Positions 10,337-21,639 of a stretch of DNA of 64,000 nt are shown piece by piece. The translations under genes and the position numbers were made by a program. The stretch covers positions 87,537-151,536 of the forward strand of contig WNNJ02003746.1 of assembly GCA_012934845.2 (NCBI GenBank). The letters are read 5' to 3'. Numbering within the stretch: position 1 is the stretch's first letter; the number at the start of each line of letters is the position of its first letter. The stretch comes from Pomphorhynchus laevis. Its lineage: Eukaryota; Acanthocephala; Palaeacanthocephala; Echinorhynchida; Pomphorhynchidae. Below the pieces are notes generated by a model, which did not search any database, was not told the origin of the DNA, and saw only the letters and a program-made list of their open reading frames with translations.

Positions 10337-12127
10337 TCGAATTTCGGATTTATCTGCATTGATGGTCATACCGTATTTGCGAATAACATTCTGGAACTCG
10401 CGCAAATTACGATCATGATCTTCAGCTGAGTGGCCGCATACTATCACATCGTCTAAATAGGCGAATACATCCTTGAAGTTCTGATCAGCAAAGATGCTGT
10501 CAATTGTTCTCTGAAAGACTGCTGGGGAATTGGTTAATCCGAGTGGAACACGACAAAACTGGTACAGTCGTGCTGCAGCTTCAAACGCGGTGTACATACG
10601 TTTATCAGGGTGAATCGACAATTAGTGATACGCTGATTGTAAATTGAACTTACTAAACACTCTATAACCAGCAACCTTCTGCACAATGGTATCTATTCGA
10701 GGCAATGGGTAGGCGTCCAGAGGTGTGAATTTGTTTATAGTCTGTGCATAATCTACGACCAGCCTAAGTTTCCCTCTTGGACTCTGCACCACCAGAACTT
10801 GGGCCCTGCATGGTGATCGACTGGGCTCTATAATATTCTCTTTAAGCATCCGATTAACTTCTGTTTGAATAAATCGAATATTCTCGGAACTGTATTGTCT
10901 TGATCTGATGTCTACAGGTTCACAATTGGTTACCAACGACGCAAACAACCGAGGTGGTACGACCTTCATCCGTGATAAGGCATTGAGATACAATGGACCG
11001 TTTGTACCCTTAAAGTCAATTGTAACGGACTCGTAATTCGACATAAATAAATGACCAAGTAACATGGTGTGATATTCAGCTTAAGCCGATTTACGAGCTT
11101 GAAGTCGATAAAGTTCTCGGAGTTGCCAGTGTCGAAGAGTGCAACCACATCACTACCGTTTACTTTGATGGTTTGTTCGGCTATATCAAGACAATGTTTA
11201 TCCATCGATTTGAGTAGCACTGTTGTCAAACGCGAATCTTTATGATGAGTGTTGATCATATTGATACTAGATTTCTGTTTCAGTTTCGAGTGACATACTT
11301 TGGAAAAATGTCCAGCTTTACCGCATCCATTACATGTGCTATTACGCGCAGGACATGCCGATCTAATGTGCCACCCTCGCCCGCAAAAGAAACAAACCTT
11401 GGTTGTTGCAGCGAGAACGTCATGATCATTTCTTGAGTGATTCTGCTCTCGACCTTCATCATTCGCATAGACAGCGTTAATCTGAACATCTCGCAATGAC
11501 TGACTTTGAGAATAGCTTGCGGAAGTTGAGCCATTTCCAGAGCTCTCGCTTTTGAACATGCGTCATCAAGATTGAAGTCACTGCATTCTAGAAGTCTTTG
11601 TCGTATGAAAGACGATTGAAGACCTGCCACGAATACATTGCGCATCATCAGACTCTTATGTTCAAGTGCTGAGACTGTTTTGAAGGTGCATTCTTTACTC
11701 AGGGTTTCCAGCGAATCAATGAATTGGTCGATTGATTGCATATTTGTCTGTCTACATGTGCTTAATTCATGTCGCGCGAAGACTTCGTTTCGGGACTTTA
11801 CGTATAGCTGTTCAAATCGATTCATTGCTGCGTCGACCGACTCACATTCGCATATATATATCGATAGACCATCGGACTGACATGATTAACCAGCACCTCC
11901 AATCGATCGTTAGCTTGAAGCTCTGTCATCAATGTCAAATATTTTAAAAAGCGACGTTTCCAGTGCGTCCAGAGCAACAGAGCGTCCACATCGTTGGGCT
12001 GTGTTGCCAGATCTTCCGGTTTGAAAATCTTGTCCATTAACAATTGTTTAATAAATTGTACTAACGGGAGCTTTATTAAACAATCTACAAAACATAGTAA
12101 TAAGTTAGTGTTCTTAACATATGTCAA
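10337..12127 (-). mobile_element. Broken Gypsy-type LTR retrotransposon fossil
   Basis: Minus-strand remnants appear in the family's usual order: a gag-like region, a pair of zinc knuckles of CCHC type, an aspartic-protease-like segment and part of a reverse transcriptase with the Gypsy phrase CRVPLGLTNSPAVFQR and a YLDD-type core. RNase H and integrase were not seen. The element is broken in roughly four or five places and looks old. R1 repeats stand at both ends in direct orientation and may be its LTRs or may belong to neighbouring Penelope-like elements. Confidence 0.85.
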
Positions 12128-12177
12128 TATAATTTTATAATTATATCAAATACGTAGACAATAATGCTTTACTAATC

Positions 12178-12495
12178 AAATCAGCTAACTGAGTCTACGT
12201 ATTTAAGATAATTATAAAATAAAAAAAATAAAAAAATGCTAAATCAAAATTTAATAATTAAATAATAAAATAAATAATTGTCACAAGATTTTTTATAATT
12301 TAAATCAAGTTAAAATAAAAAATAAAAATTTAAAATAAACGTCATTTTTATGAATTGACTAATAAATAACAGACGTTGTATCAGAATAGAAATTAGATGT
12401 CATCAGGAAAAACTGCTATGCTATAAGTTTTTGTCCCCTAACTCCTCTACCCAACATAGCAGCGGGGCCAAATATGTGCTAAGGACGTATCTTTC
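12178..12495 (-). repeat. Repeat R1, copy 2
   Basis: This copy runs from AAATCAGCTAACTGAGTCTA to TAAGGACGTATC and matches copies at 10.02 and 25.52 kb. Its hairpin pairs CTGCTATG (12413-12420) with CATAGCAG (12455-12462). It passes without a gap into the Penelope-like sequence that follows, exactly as the copy at 25.52 kb does. Confidence 0.7.
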
Positions 12496-13625
12496 TGATT
12501 ACATTTGATTATATAGTATTATATTCTTACACAAATTATATTATTAATTATCCATCCATAAAAATTTGCCACTTAAGAGTTTAAATTTATTCTTTATATT
12601 ATTGTGTTGATTTATATATTTTACTATTTTCTCTTTGATGATATTTTTATAGTAACCTAGTTTAAAATATGCATCTATTAAATTATTTAAATGATTTTAA
12701 AGAAAGACATATCGTTACAAATTGTTGCAATTTTTAAAATTTCATAATTTAATGTATTCTATTTTATATTATATGGTATGAATGAATGCTCATGCAAAAA
12801 TGTTTCTTGTAAATTTAAATATACCATCTTTACGATATAAATTAAAAGTAGTTTTAATTGATGTTAATTGAATGTTTTTATCAAGATATATACCTTTTTT
12901 TATCATTAATATTGGTTTTATTAAGAATGAGGCTACCTGGATAAATTCGTTCGCTTATTAAATAAACATTATTAGAGTTAAATACACATATATAATCTAT
13001 GTATCGAAACATATATTTCATATCTTTATATAATTTAGATTTATTTTTAAACAGTTATGAACAAATTCATATTCTATAAAGCTTGAAAATAAGTCAGCTA
13101 TAATTTCGATACTATTACCACCCATTGGAACACCTTTTATTTGTCTAAATATAGATGTCCCTACCTTTAAATAATTTTGATTTATCAAAATATTTAAGGA
13201 TTCTATTAATTCAATTTTATCCATATATTTATATTTACTTGATGGCTTAATTTTTGTTAGATAGGCGTTATAATTATTATAACATATATATGTATATCTT
13301 TTTCCGAATATAAGATTAATTAATTTTACTAACGCTTCTTTAATATCTACTAAACCTAGATTTGTATAAAGCGTACTAAAATCGTATGTATTTATATTTT
13401 GAACATTAATTCCTATTGTGTGTTCTAAAAATTCTTTTGTAGAATTAATACTGAAATAGTGTTTTATACCAGTATTAATTTCGATTACCTTGCAATATTT
13501 TTTAAAGTGTGCTTTAATTACTTTAAGTATTTTATTCATATGGACAGAAAGTGGTTTTAATGTACATTTAAAAGCGCAACATATGAACCTAGATTTATTG
13601 GACTTTTATGTAATATTGGATTCCA
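12496..13625 (-). mobile_element. Penelope-like retroelement, degenerate
   Basis: The longest minus-strand frame (13018-13539) carries the Penelope reverse-transcriptase signatures YDFSTLYTNL and, ~85 residues later, QIKGVPMGGNS followed by ADLFSSFIEYEF. Downstream pieces in other frames encode a YIDDICVFNSN-type catalytic region and a Lys/Asn-rich linker. No GIY-YIG endonuclease was seen, so the element is truncated or of an endonuclease-poor lineage. Closely similar sequence is at 25.85-27.05 kb and 33.74-34.07 kb. R1 follows at its 3' side. Confidence 0.8.
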
Positions 13626-13885
13626 ATATAATATAGGTAACTTTTATTATCTGATTCAACCTTTATACCTTTTGATATACCTTATCTAAAAGTGAACCTA
13701 AGATTTAATGAAATATAATTAAATTTAATTAAAAATTTAATTATTTTTAGAAACAGCATTTTTGGACTAGAAAGTTAAAATTTATATCTAACGATATAAA
13801 TTCGCAGAAGTTTCGTGCAATTTTTCAACGACTAGCTGGATTCTATATAGACCATCCAAGAATTACAGCATGTTGAAACGTTAGT

Positions 13886-14087
13886 GAACGGGATCTGCGC
13901 CCTGATTATTCACTAAGTGCTATTGTCGGCGTAGGATGATGTTGATGGTTAGATTTCGTGGCAACTGGTTCGTGACATTATTCGTACACTAGTTTGCAAA
14001 CACATGCCTAGGATAAAAGAATAGATCAGTATAGCATCCTTACATTTCACAGATGAAATGAACTGCTCTGGAAATATATTTCGAAAA
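13886..14087. repeat. Repeat R2, copy 2
   Basis: The partner of 7882-8085, in the same orientation, containing ATTCGTACACTAGTTTGCAA and CATCCTTACATTTCACAGAT. It lies between the Penelope-like element and the upstream flank of the CFAP43-like gene. Confidence 0.6.
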
Positions 14088-14097
14088 TAGATATTGT

Positions 14098-14356
14098 ATA
14101 AAATCGAAAATAGATATTGCATATATTGTATAAAATCGCGGCAAAATAATTTGTCCAATAAATCTAAAATCTTAAAAAAATCAAATTTATTTTGATAGTT
14201 ATGTATAGTCTTGTTACAAACATATTTTAATTGACATAATTTTCCGGATGAAAAATTTTCCGTGTTAAAAATATACATTTTAAACGCATTTAAAGTGCGT
14301 AGATTGTCATCTGCCGTATTTGATGGTTTATTCTGAAAAATAAATTCGGTTTCCAT
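14098..14356 (-). other. Short minus-strand frame of uncertain nature
   Basis: About 85 codons from the ATG at 14354-14356 read METEFIFQNKPSNTADDNLR and include NYQNKFDFFKILDLLDKLFC. This loosely recalls the N-terminal region of Penelope-like proteins, where a KF-DFF-type segment precedes the reverse transcriptase. It runs on into repeat R2. It may be the 5' remnant of the neighbouring Penelope-like element rather than a host exon. It lies head to head with the CFAP43-like gene, ~95 bp away. Confidence 0.3.
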
Positions 14357-14451
14357 GTCAACCTGATGTGCAGATCCAAATATTAAAAATTTTGATTACA
14401 TCGTAGGAAAACTTACATGCTATTGCTTTTTGGAGCAAAACCATTAAAATC

Positions 14452-17400
14452 ATGCTCGTTGAGGTTAAACGTGATTTGGTGAACGTATTCGGCTACGAAA
14501 TAAGAACATCTAATCATTTGGCTGTTCTCACTGATTATACGTATTGCCATGCTGTGTCGAATGCAGTTGTAGTAGAATACATCACGAATGACGAAATAAG
14601 GCCGAAGCCACAAGAAATACACAATTTCAATGGTCATATTAGAAAAATAGTTGCATGCTGCGGCAGTACCGATGGCGACGGCAGTGGAAAGCCAATCATT
14701 ATGGTCCACACAATTGAAAATACTAGTGAAAACTCTTTGCTTTATAGGCACACAACTGATGCAACCCCTAGTAATCAATATATGACTGAAGATGATAATA
14801 TTCATCACGTATTTGCTTTACAATGGCAGAGTGGAGACAAACTTAAATTCGACCTTAAAAGTTATGAACTACCTGTAGTAGATATTGATATTACCAAAGA
14901 CGGAAAAACCGGTGTAATTCTTAGTCAACATACTATTACTATTTGGAAGTTAGGCGATAATGATCAGTTGTCACCTTTGGTACAGAAGGCATCAGTAGAT
15001 ATTAAGCCAACCATTAATGGCGATCAGCGCTTGTCAGGGATATCGATGTACTGTAAATCGTCCGCAATTGCTTACGGAACAAAAGGCTACATTTATATGG
15101 CACTTTTAAGTGCTTCATCATCAGCGTCGGAGAATCAACAATGGAAGTTAGTTGATATATCCATTACTAAAGCTGTAACGATTACTGCAATGACGTGGTG
15201 TGATGAAAATACATTTGTCTTCGGTACCGACGACGGCCTTTTAATGTATAGTCAGCCGATAGCATTTAAATCGAAAATTATTGATCGACAGCACTCGCGT
15301 TCAGTCACTCATATCGTCAGATACAGATTCGGATTTATAGTTTTATATAATAATCGTATAGTTTCATTGTTTTATCTTTTTAAAACGATAAATGAAGTAA
15401 AATTTAGGCATTCGAAAGATTTTCAAGATGACCGTTTATGGAAATGCAAAATCGATGCCATGCAAGTATCAGAGAGTGGCCAAAATCTTTTACTGGCTTT
15501 TACAAACGGAAAACTTATTAGGTTCAATATTTCCAATAAGGAAGTGTTGTTTACATGTGCGTTAACTATAAATGTCAGACACAGCCATCCTAAAATGTTT
15601 GATGTTGCAGGTGGTAAAGATTTAATGATTTTCTTATCAAAGAAAACGCTGAAGTGTACACTACATGACCTTGCCAAACGGGAGGCACTACAACAGATCA
15701 CTCTTACGACAGTGAACTATTGTACTTTTAATCCAAATTATAACATGATTGCAATATCAACGTATGATCGCGTAATATATCTGTATCTGGTGCTAGCAGA
15801 CAAAACGAACTATGAGTACGGTCGCTTTAATTTTTCACGAGAGCTAATGGTAAAATGTACAGAACCTATGAATTTTTGCAAATCTGGGCACTTGTTAGCT
15901 GTTTGGATTGGATCTGACGTACTTGTAGTGGACGTTATTAGATTGAATGTTATTTACTGTATAGAACAGACCGTTAAAGTAACTGAAATAGTTCATTTAG
16001 AATGGAGTTGGTGTTCAACGGCAATTTATAGTCTTCATAAACACAATATTATTGCATGTTGGCTAGTACTAGATCGATCAATGACGTCTATTGTGGTATC
16101 AACTGCAGACGGAGTAATTACTTCAAACATATGTGCGACTGTAATGCCGGAAAATCTGGTTTTTGGAACATCTGGCAAGCAGCTATTTCGAACTACACTA
16201 CATCATTCTGTTTTACAGTACAGCTTAGTGAATAGAACAAGCGGCATAATCACATGCTTGTTATACTATTGTGAGTTTAATTCTTTGATTATGGGATTTT
16301 CTGATGGTCGAATTCGAATGTTGCGTTATGACGAATACAGTCAAAAACCGGTAAATTGGTTTGAGCTAGATTTGGCCATTGGTTCTATTGAAAGGCTTTG
16401 CTGTGGTAAAAATAATTGCTTGTTACTAGCGACATGTGCTGATGGACCCTTAATTGTGTACAAAATTAACAAGTCAATGGCTCAGTTAAACGCCTCCACA
16501 ATCGGCGATCAAGAGTTTTGTCCTCCGATAATGCTCCATCAAAAAAGTTATGTCGGCAAGTTTCATGAACTCGAAGCAACCGAAATTCATGATGCTATGA
16601 TTAAAGCTGAAGATAACCTTAAGAGCCTGCAAGCTTCAATTGATTCTTTTGTAAATAATAGCCTCACTGACCATGCTTTTCATCTGCTTGAAGCCGTAAA
16701 ATTTGCATGTGAAAATACTCGAGACGAAAAATGCGCTTTAATTGTTGATGATAGTACATTGAACAAATTGCATAAGGCCACAAAAAGAATAAACAAGTGT
16801 TTGGAAGAACCGATAAGAAATTTGGCTTATAAAAAGGCAGACGCACATAAGGACCATACCTTAAGAAAATATGCCAGTGCTTTGGCCAATAATAAAGCCG
16901 CTAGGTTACAAGCCCTATCTGATCAGCAACGCCTTCAGAATCAGCAAGAGCTAAGCAATAAATACAATAGAACAGCAGATCAAATAGAAGGACTACTGCT
17001 AGAAACATCTGCACAATGCGTTACAATGCTGTCAGAATGTATCCGTGAAGAAAGTGATATAATGGCAAGATGTGAAACTGAGTTTTTAGAAAGTTTAAAA
17101 CTTGAAGATGTTTACGGAACAGACATACGAATGCTAAATGAACGAATTATGGCCTTGAAGCCGGAGATGGATCATTACGAAGAGATTACAGATGATGTTA
17201 AAGCTCATCTGGCTAATGTTCCAAACCATGTACTGTTGTCTGCTCCAGAAATGGTTAATTCAACATTTATGCAGATGATTGAGAAAATTGTCAACGATAC
17301 CAGGAATGATCAAATTCACTCAACGGTGATTAATAAGCGAAAGTCATATCTTCGGTTTGCTTATCATCTGCAGGAGGCTATGCTTGGATTCAGCTTGAAC

Positions 17401-19083
17401 GATTTAGAAGTCTTATTTAGAAAATATATTGCTACTGAAACTGAAACCGTTATGATTGACAAGGAAGTGCGTGCAAAAAGTCGGTACACATCGCTTAACA
17501 AAGCAAAAATGGACGCACTTGGTCATCGGATTGGTTGTCTTGAAGGTCAACTCAAACAGCACAGTGAAGCTTTAAAATCAGAATATATTTACAGAGAAGC
17601 CACTCAAAATGACTTACTTGAATTTTTAAGAGGTAGGTCATCTGCATTCGACATAATGGTTCTATATAATAGACGAATAGAACAGTTGAACCCTAAGTTC
17701 ATTGATCGATCACGCTGCAAGGCAGCAAAAGCTATCTACTACCACTATCATGTGCTATTAAAACGAAGAAAACAAACTATCCAGGAAGTGACCCGTAATC
17801 ATGCAATTTTACGACATAATGGTCGTTACGCGCACAATATTGTTAATAAACACTTTAAGCGGGAGATTCAATCATACCAAGCGCTTGATAAGACTAGATA
17901 CTTTTTGCCAAAGATTAACAAGCTAAAATTAACAACAGGAAGATCTATTACTGTGGGTGATGGTGGTGATCCCAGTCAACGTGATTTGATAAAAGACATT
18001 TACAATCTTGAGGGAGGCGTCAGGAGAAAACGACGTAATCTTGTCCAATTAAGGCGAAAACTAGCAAGAACAATTTATTACTATAACAATATGAAATTAC
18101 TGGAAAATGAGCTTTCACTGAGACGTGATTCACTCCGTAATGACAACCTACGTACGACAAACGAACGAAATCAACATTTGGATCAAATGGGAGATAGTGC
18201 AGATAAGCGTACAAATGTGATCTATTCGCGTACAAAGGCTGGAACAGGGAGTAATTCATCCAAATCGGATGAAGCATCTACCATTGCTACTAATACATAT
18301 CAAAGTAACAGGAAAGAAATAGAGAGTAAAAGAAAAACAACTTGCACAGATATGGCCGAGGACGATGCACAGACTAATAATATACTGGAGATTATGTTTG
18401 ATTTGAACGATGATGATAACGATAATCAGGATGTTGGTGAAGAGGAAAAAGATACAATGAAGATTTCTCTTTCTGAAAAGACATACGGAGAAGATATAAA
18501 GAAAAAACATCAATGCATACATTTTGATGAATCTATTGAAGATGTAAGTGCTGGAAGTGTATCACCTTTGAAGATAAAAAATCATGGCTTAAAATCACGG
18601 AAAGATCGTAAATTGTTTAAAAGGGTAGGTGAACAGTTTCAGAAGGATTTGCAAACGTTAATTAAAAGAAGAACCATTTCTGTTCGCAAAGGTTTGAAAG
18701 ATCTAGAAAATGCATATTTGCTTGGTATGTCACATGACTATCCTAATATGTACGGATCTGGTTCTCTCACGGATACTGAATCGATGAAATTATACGACAT
18801 TTTGCACAAAACAAGTGATGATGAGAACGATTCTTGTGATACAGAATATGACGTCAATGTTAAGGACTGCAGGATCATTAACAAATATCAACCACTGAAA
18901 AAGGAAAACGCTCAATGGATTAATAGGAGATTGAAGCGCTACAAACGGTTTACGAAGGATAAAGTCAAAGTTTATTGGCAGATACCATACATAAGAAGGC
19001 GTACATATAAAGAGGAGTTATTAAGAAAACGATTAATTAGACTCAAATCTATAAAAATGAATAGAAAGCGAATTGTTTATTAA
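14452..19083 (+). CDS. CFAP43: WD40/coiled-coil axonemal protein, probably CFAP43
   Basis: A single uninterrupted frame of 1543 codons begins at the first in-frame ATG after a stop. Residues ~1-680 are rich in WD40-like blade segments (GKTGVILSQHTITIWKL, DENTFVFGTDDGLLMYS, FNPNYNMIAISTYDRVIYLY). From ~700 to ~1230 the protein is long helical coiled coil. A highly acidic segment follows (DLNDDDNDNQDVGEEEKD), then a strongly basic C-terminus ending in Arg/Lys-rich text. Two N-terminal beta-propellers followed by coiled coils and ~1550-1670 residues is the CFAP43/CFAP44 layout. The coiled-coil phrase around AFDIMVLYNRRIEQLNPKFIDRS resembles the conserved CFAP43 segment before a KLYKRRP-type motif, so CFAP43 is preferred over CFAP44. 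In CFAP43's family the protein acts with CFAP44 in the tether of inner-arm dynein f in motile cilia. The complete lack of introns in 4.6 kb is unusual beside spliced RUVBL1. No break was seen. Confidence 0.75.
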   Translation: MLVEVKRDLVNVFGYEIRTSNHLAVLTDYTYCHAVSNAVVVEYITNDEIRPKPQEIHNFNGHIRKIVACCGSTDGDGSGKPIIMVHTIENTSENSLLYRHTTDATPSNQYMTEDDNIHHVFALQWQSGDKLKFDLKSYELPVVDIDITKDGKTGVILSQHTITIWKLGDNDQLSPLVQKASVDIKPTINGDQRLSGISMYCKSSAIAYGTKGYIYMALLSASSSASENQQWKLVDISITKAVTITAMTWCDENTFVFGTDDGLLMYSQPIAFKSKIIDRQHSRSVTHIVRYRFGFIVLYNNRIVSLFYLFKTINEVKFRHSKDFQDDRLWKCKIDAMQVSESGQNLLLAFTNGKLIRFNISNKEVLFTCALTINVRHSHPKMFDVAGGKDLMIFLSKKTLKCTLHDLAKREALQQITLTTVNYCTFNPNYNMIAISTYDRVIYLYLVLADKTNYEYGRFNFSRELMVKCTEPMNFCKSGHLLAVWIGSDVLVVDVIRLNVIYCIEQTVKVTEIVHLEWSWCSTAIYSLHKHNIIACWLVLDRSMTSIVVSTADGVITSNICATVMPENLVFGTSGKQLFRTTLHHSVLQYSLVNRTSGIITCLLYYCEFNSLIMGFSDGRIRMLRYDEYSQKPVNWFELDLAIGSIERLCCGKNNCLLLATCADGPLIVYKINKSMAQLNASTIGDQEFCPPIMLHQKSYVGKFHELEATEIHDAMIKAEDNLKSLQASIDSFVNNSLTDHAFHLLEAVKFACENTRDEKCALIVDDSTLNKLHKATKRINKCLEEPIRNLAYKKADAHKDHTLRKYASALANNKAARLQALSDQQRLQNQQELSNKYNRTADQIEGLLLETSAQCVTMLSECIREESDIMARCETEFLESLKLEDVYGTDIRMLNERIMALKPEMDHYEEITDDVKAHLANVPNHVLLSAPEMVNSTFMQMIEKIVNDTRNDQIHSTVINKRKSYLRFAYHLQEAMLGFSLNDLEVLFRKYIATETETVMIDKEVRAKSRYTSLNKAKMDALGHRIGCLEGQLKQHSEALKSEYIYREATQNDLLEFLRGRSSAFDIMVLYNRRIEQLNPKFIDRSRCKAAKAIYYHYHVLLKRRKQTIQEVTRNHAILRHNGRYAHNIVNKHFKREIQSYQALDKTRYFLPKINKLKLTTGRSITVGDGGDPSQRDLIKDIYNLEGGVRRKRRNLVQLRRKLARTIYYYNNMKLLENELSLRRDSLRNDNLRTTNERNQHLDQMGDSADKRTNVIYSRTKAGTGSNSSKSDEASTIATNTYQSNRKEIESKRKTTCTDMAEDDAQTNNILEIMFDLNDDDNDNQDVGEEEKDTMKISLSEKTYGEDIKKKHQCIHFDESIEDVSAGSVSPLKIKNHGLKSRKDRKLFKRVGEQFQKDLQTLIKRRTISVRKGLKDLENAYLLGMSHDYPNMYGSGSLTDTESMKLYDILHKTSDDENDSCDTEYDVNVKDCRIINKYQPLKKENAQWINRRLKRYKRFTKDKVKVYWQIPYIRRRTYKEELLRKRLIRLKSIKMNRKRIVY

Positions 19084-19901
19084 ATCTAAAACTTTGAACG
19101 TATATTGAATCATATATTACTTTGAACATGTGTGCTTACGATGTTTAAAAAATTAGTTCATTTTGGAATAATAGATGTTAAAATTTGGAAATGCAATTGA
19201 AAAATGTGATGTTAAGTATATAAATAGAAAAATGAAAGCATTTTGGTCGGAAGCCGTTGCGTTTTACTAATACAAATATTTCTAATATCTTTATTGTGGG
19301 TATGAGATGAGCATTTTTCGGAAAATTGTAAAATGTTATCCTAAAGACTATTAACATCTAAATCGTATTGATATAATTAGTTTCCTAATTTTTAAGTAGG
19401 TTTTGTTTAACTATCTGTAATTCAATAAAAAATCAGACTAAGTTTACATCAATAAATAATAATTAAATTAATATGACATTATATTTCCTTTTGTTTGACA
19501 AAATCCGAACTTCAGTTGTTCGTATAATAGAATCCATTATCACATGTAAGTGCATATTTTAAACACTGGCGTTGAGTTACCAATTGTTAAACTGGATATG
19601 TAATTTCCTTTCTGATTAATCGTTCAAGGTATTCCAGAAAATATTGATCAACGCTGCGGAAAATCGAAAAGGGGGCTCCTCAGGTATCGGTATTAAATCC
19701 ACATTAATTTAATATCTACATCTGTGAGCTAAAACATGAAACGATGCATAACTCTAGTGTTTGCTGATAATTTAAAGTTGTAGAAGTTGTTTAAACTCTC
19801 CATGTTTATCTACCTAAATATGATAAAATATATTTTATTTATAGTGGCAAATGCTCGCCTATGCTCGCTTTAAGCCCACGTTAAATAAAAATGTAAAAAC
19901 A
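19084..19901. other. 3' flank of the CFAP43-like gene, no further gene
   Basis: This AT-rich flank has a candidate poly(A) signal AATAAA at 19424-19429, ~340 bp after the stop. Near 19845-19890 the text GGCAAATGCTCGC...CACGTTAAATAAA recalls the 3' end of the LINE2 family elsewhere in the window and may be a tiny 3' fragment. Nothing else was recognised. Confidence 0.4.
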
Positions 19902-19914
19902 AGTAGATATCGTT
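19902..19914 (+). repeat. Left 13-bp target-site duplication of the Penelope-like element
   Basis: AGTAGATATCGTT here is repeated exactly at 21528-21540, directly beyond the right inverted terminus. Target-site duplications of 10-15 bp are usual for Penelope-like elements. Confidence 0.7.
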
Positions 19915-21527
19915 GAGAGTAGATGTCGGTCCACATTATTGTTCAAAGAAAAAAGGCATCCGCCCACAGATCATTATTGTTGTTAAAACCAATATTTCGG
20001 TTTCCAAGCGAAACCATTTTCAAGGTAATCTACAAGGTAAAAAAATGTTTTTACCATTAATAATTTACAATCTAGAGTCACTAATAGCTCTGAGTTTGTT
20101 AACAAGCTTAAAGATATTACAATTTCAGGTGAACATATTGTTTTTACCTTAGATGTCGTATCTCTCTTCACAAATATTCCGATTGAGGAATCAGTAACAC
20201 AGGAAGCTAAGTTCGTTCACAGCCCATGGTCAGATCCTAATAATATTGATACTTTTAAAGAGATTTTGAAGGCAGCTGTAGCGACAGATTTTAGCTTTAG
20301 CGGGAAGTTCTATTAACAGATTTGGGCGACAATTTGTAGCGACAGATTTTTGCTTTAGCGGGAAGTTCTATTAACAGATTTGGGGGGATGTCATGGGTTA
20401 TCCATTGGCTCCCACATTGGCTGAACTCTTTATGTATGATATAGAAGAGAGAAGCTTAGCAGCCTACCACAACCAGCCGTTAACTTGGCTCAGGTATGTT
20501 GAAGATATTTTCGTTGTGCTAAAAGGCGGAATGGCTGAAGCTCATGAGTTCATACAATATATGAATGTGCAACACCGAAGAATTAAGTTCACAGCGCACT
20601 TCATGCATGATAATTGCATCTCGTTTCTCGACGTTTTAGTAAAATCGTCAGAGCCAACATTTCTAATCTCGGTGTACAGGAAACCTACTGAGATTAATTT
20701 CTATATTCGTTGGGATAGGTCACGCTAAACATACTAAATTGAGTATTTTCGCCTTGTTTTGTTTCAGAGCTTTCAATGTTTGCAGTAACGTTACTATAAG
20801 AGAAAATGAGCTTTGACATTCAACTGACTAATTTGTGCGTTTGGGTTATCCCTGTAGTCTTCTAGCGCATACTGTAGACAAAGTTAGCAGAACGTGGTGT
20901 AGCCAGAGAGTAGTGAGAGAAGGTCCGTTCCCAGCTAAGTTTTTCCTCACGTTACCAGAAAACGGAATATCGACTAAGATATTTTTCAACAGAGTCAGGA
21001 GATTAGTTAGCGATCTTAATCTTCCTATACGAATAATTCCATGCAGCAAGCCAATGACCATCATTAAAAAAGATTAACTGCACTTGAGAATTCTTCCTTG
21101 GCCGGTCTTATTTACAAATTAGCATTTCGGGATTGTAATGCTGTTTACATTGGTGAAACCGCTCGCGACCTAAAAGTCAGAATACGGGAACATAGAGCAG
21201 CAATTCGCACAACGGCTAATTCTCATGTTGATGACAACGTAAGTGCAACTGGACACTATAAATTTTGAGTTTCCATCAGTGCTCTTTTCTGAACCCGACA
21301 CTAGGCTGCGAAAAATAAAAGAAGCAATATTAATTAGACAAAATACCCAACAATGAACAGCAACGATGGTAATACTCTGCTCACTTAAAATACCCTGTAC
21401 ATTGTATAATTTTCTAATGTGTTTTGTTTTATTCTTGTTGATTACCTTGGAAATGGTTTCGTTTGGAAACCGAAATATTGGTTTTAACAACAATGTTCTA
21501 TCGGCGGATGCCTTTTCTTCTTTCAAC
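19915..21527 (+). mobile_element. Penelope-like element with inverted termini and GIY-YIG
   Basis: Inverted terminal segments of ~95 bp (19941-20036 and 21434-21527, ~88% identical) enclose plus-strand coding remnants: LDVVSLFTNIPIEESV near 20150, MGYPLAPTLAELFMYDIEER at 20393, a YVEDIFVV catalytic region, ISFLDVLV and VYRKPTEINFYI. A GIY-YIG nuclease follows at ~21100-21270 (GLIYKLAFRDCNAVYIGETARDL...REH). Reverse transcriptase plus GIY-YIG endonuclease defines canonical Penelope-like elements, and inverted LTR-like ends are known for them. At ~1.6 kb it is internally shortened and broken in several places. It differs from the R1-linked Penelope-like family elsewhere in the window. Confidence 0.85.
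20278..20385 (+). repeat. 58-bp tandem duplication within the Penelope-like element
   Basis: The segment GTAGCGACAGATTTTAGC...AACAGATTTGGG starts at 20278 and again at 20336, with almost no differences. It is therefore a young local duplication, placed just before the reverse-transcriptase catalytic part. Confidence 0.8.
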
Positions 21528-21540
21528 AGTAGATATCGTT
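21528..21540 (+). repeat. Right 13-bp target-site duplication
   Basis: An exact copy of 19902-19914 (AGTAGATATCGTT), abutting the inverted terminus that ends at 21527. Confidence 0.7.
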
Positions 21541-21639
21541 TAAAGATTGGAAGCGACAAGAAAAACGGATGTAAGCAGGAAAATACTTTTAGAGAAGTGG
21601 AGTCGTAACGATAAAAGATCGGATACTATAGTCGGATGA

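Noticed and set aside
14413-14808. 131-codon minus-strand frame over the CFAP43-like start
   Set aside because: Antisense shadow of the 1543-codon gene.
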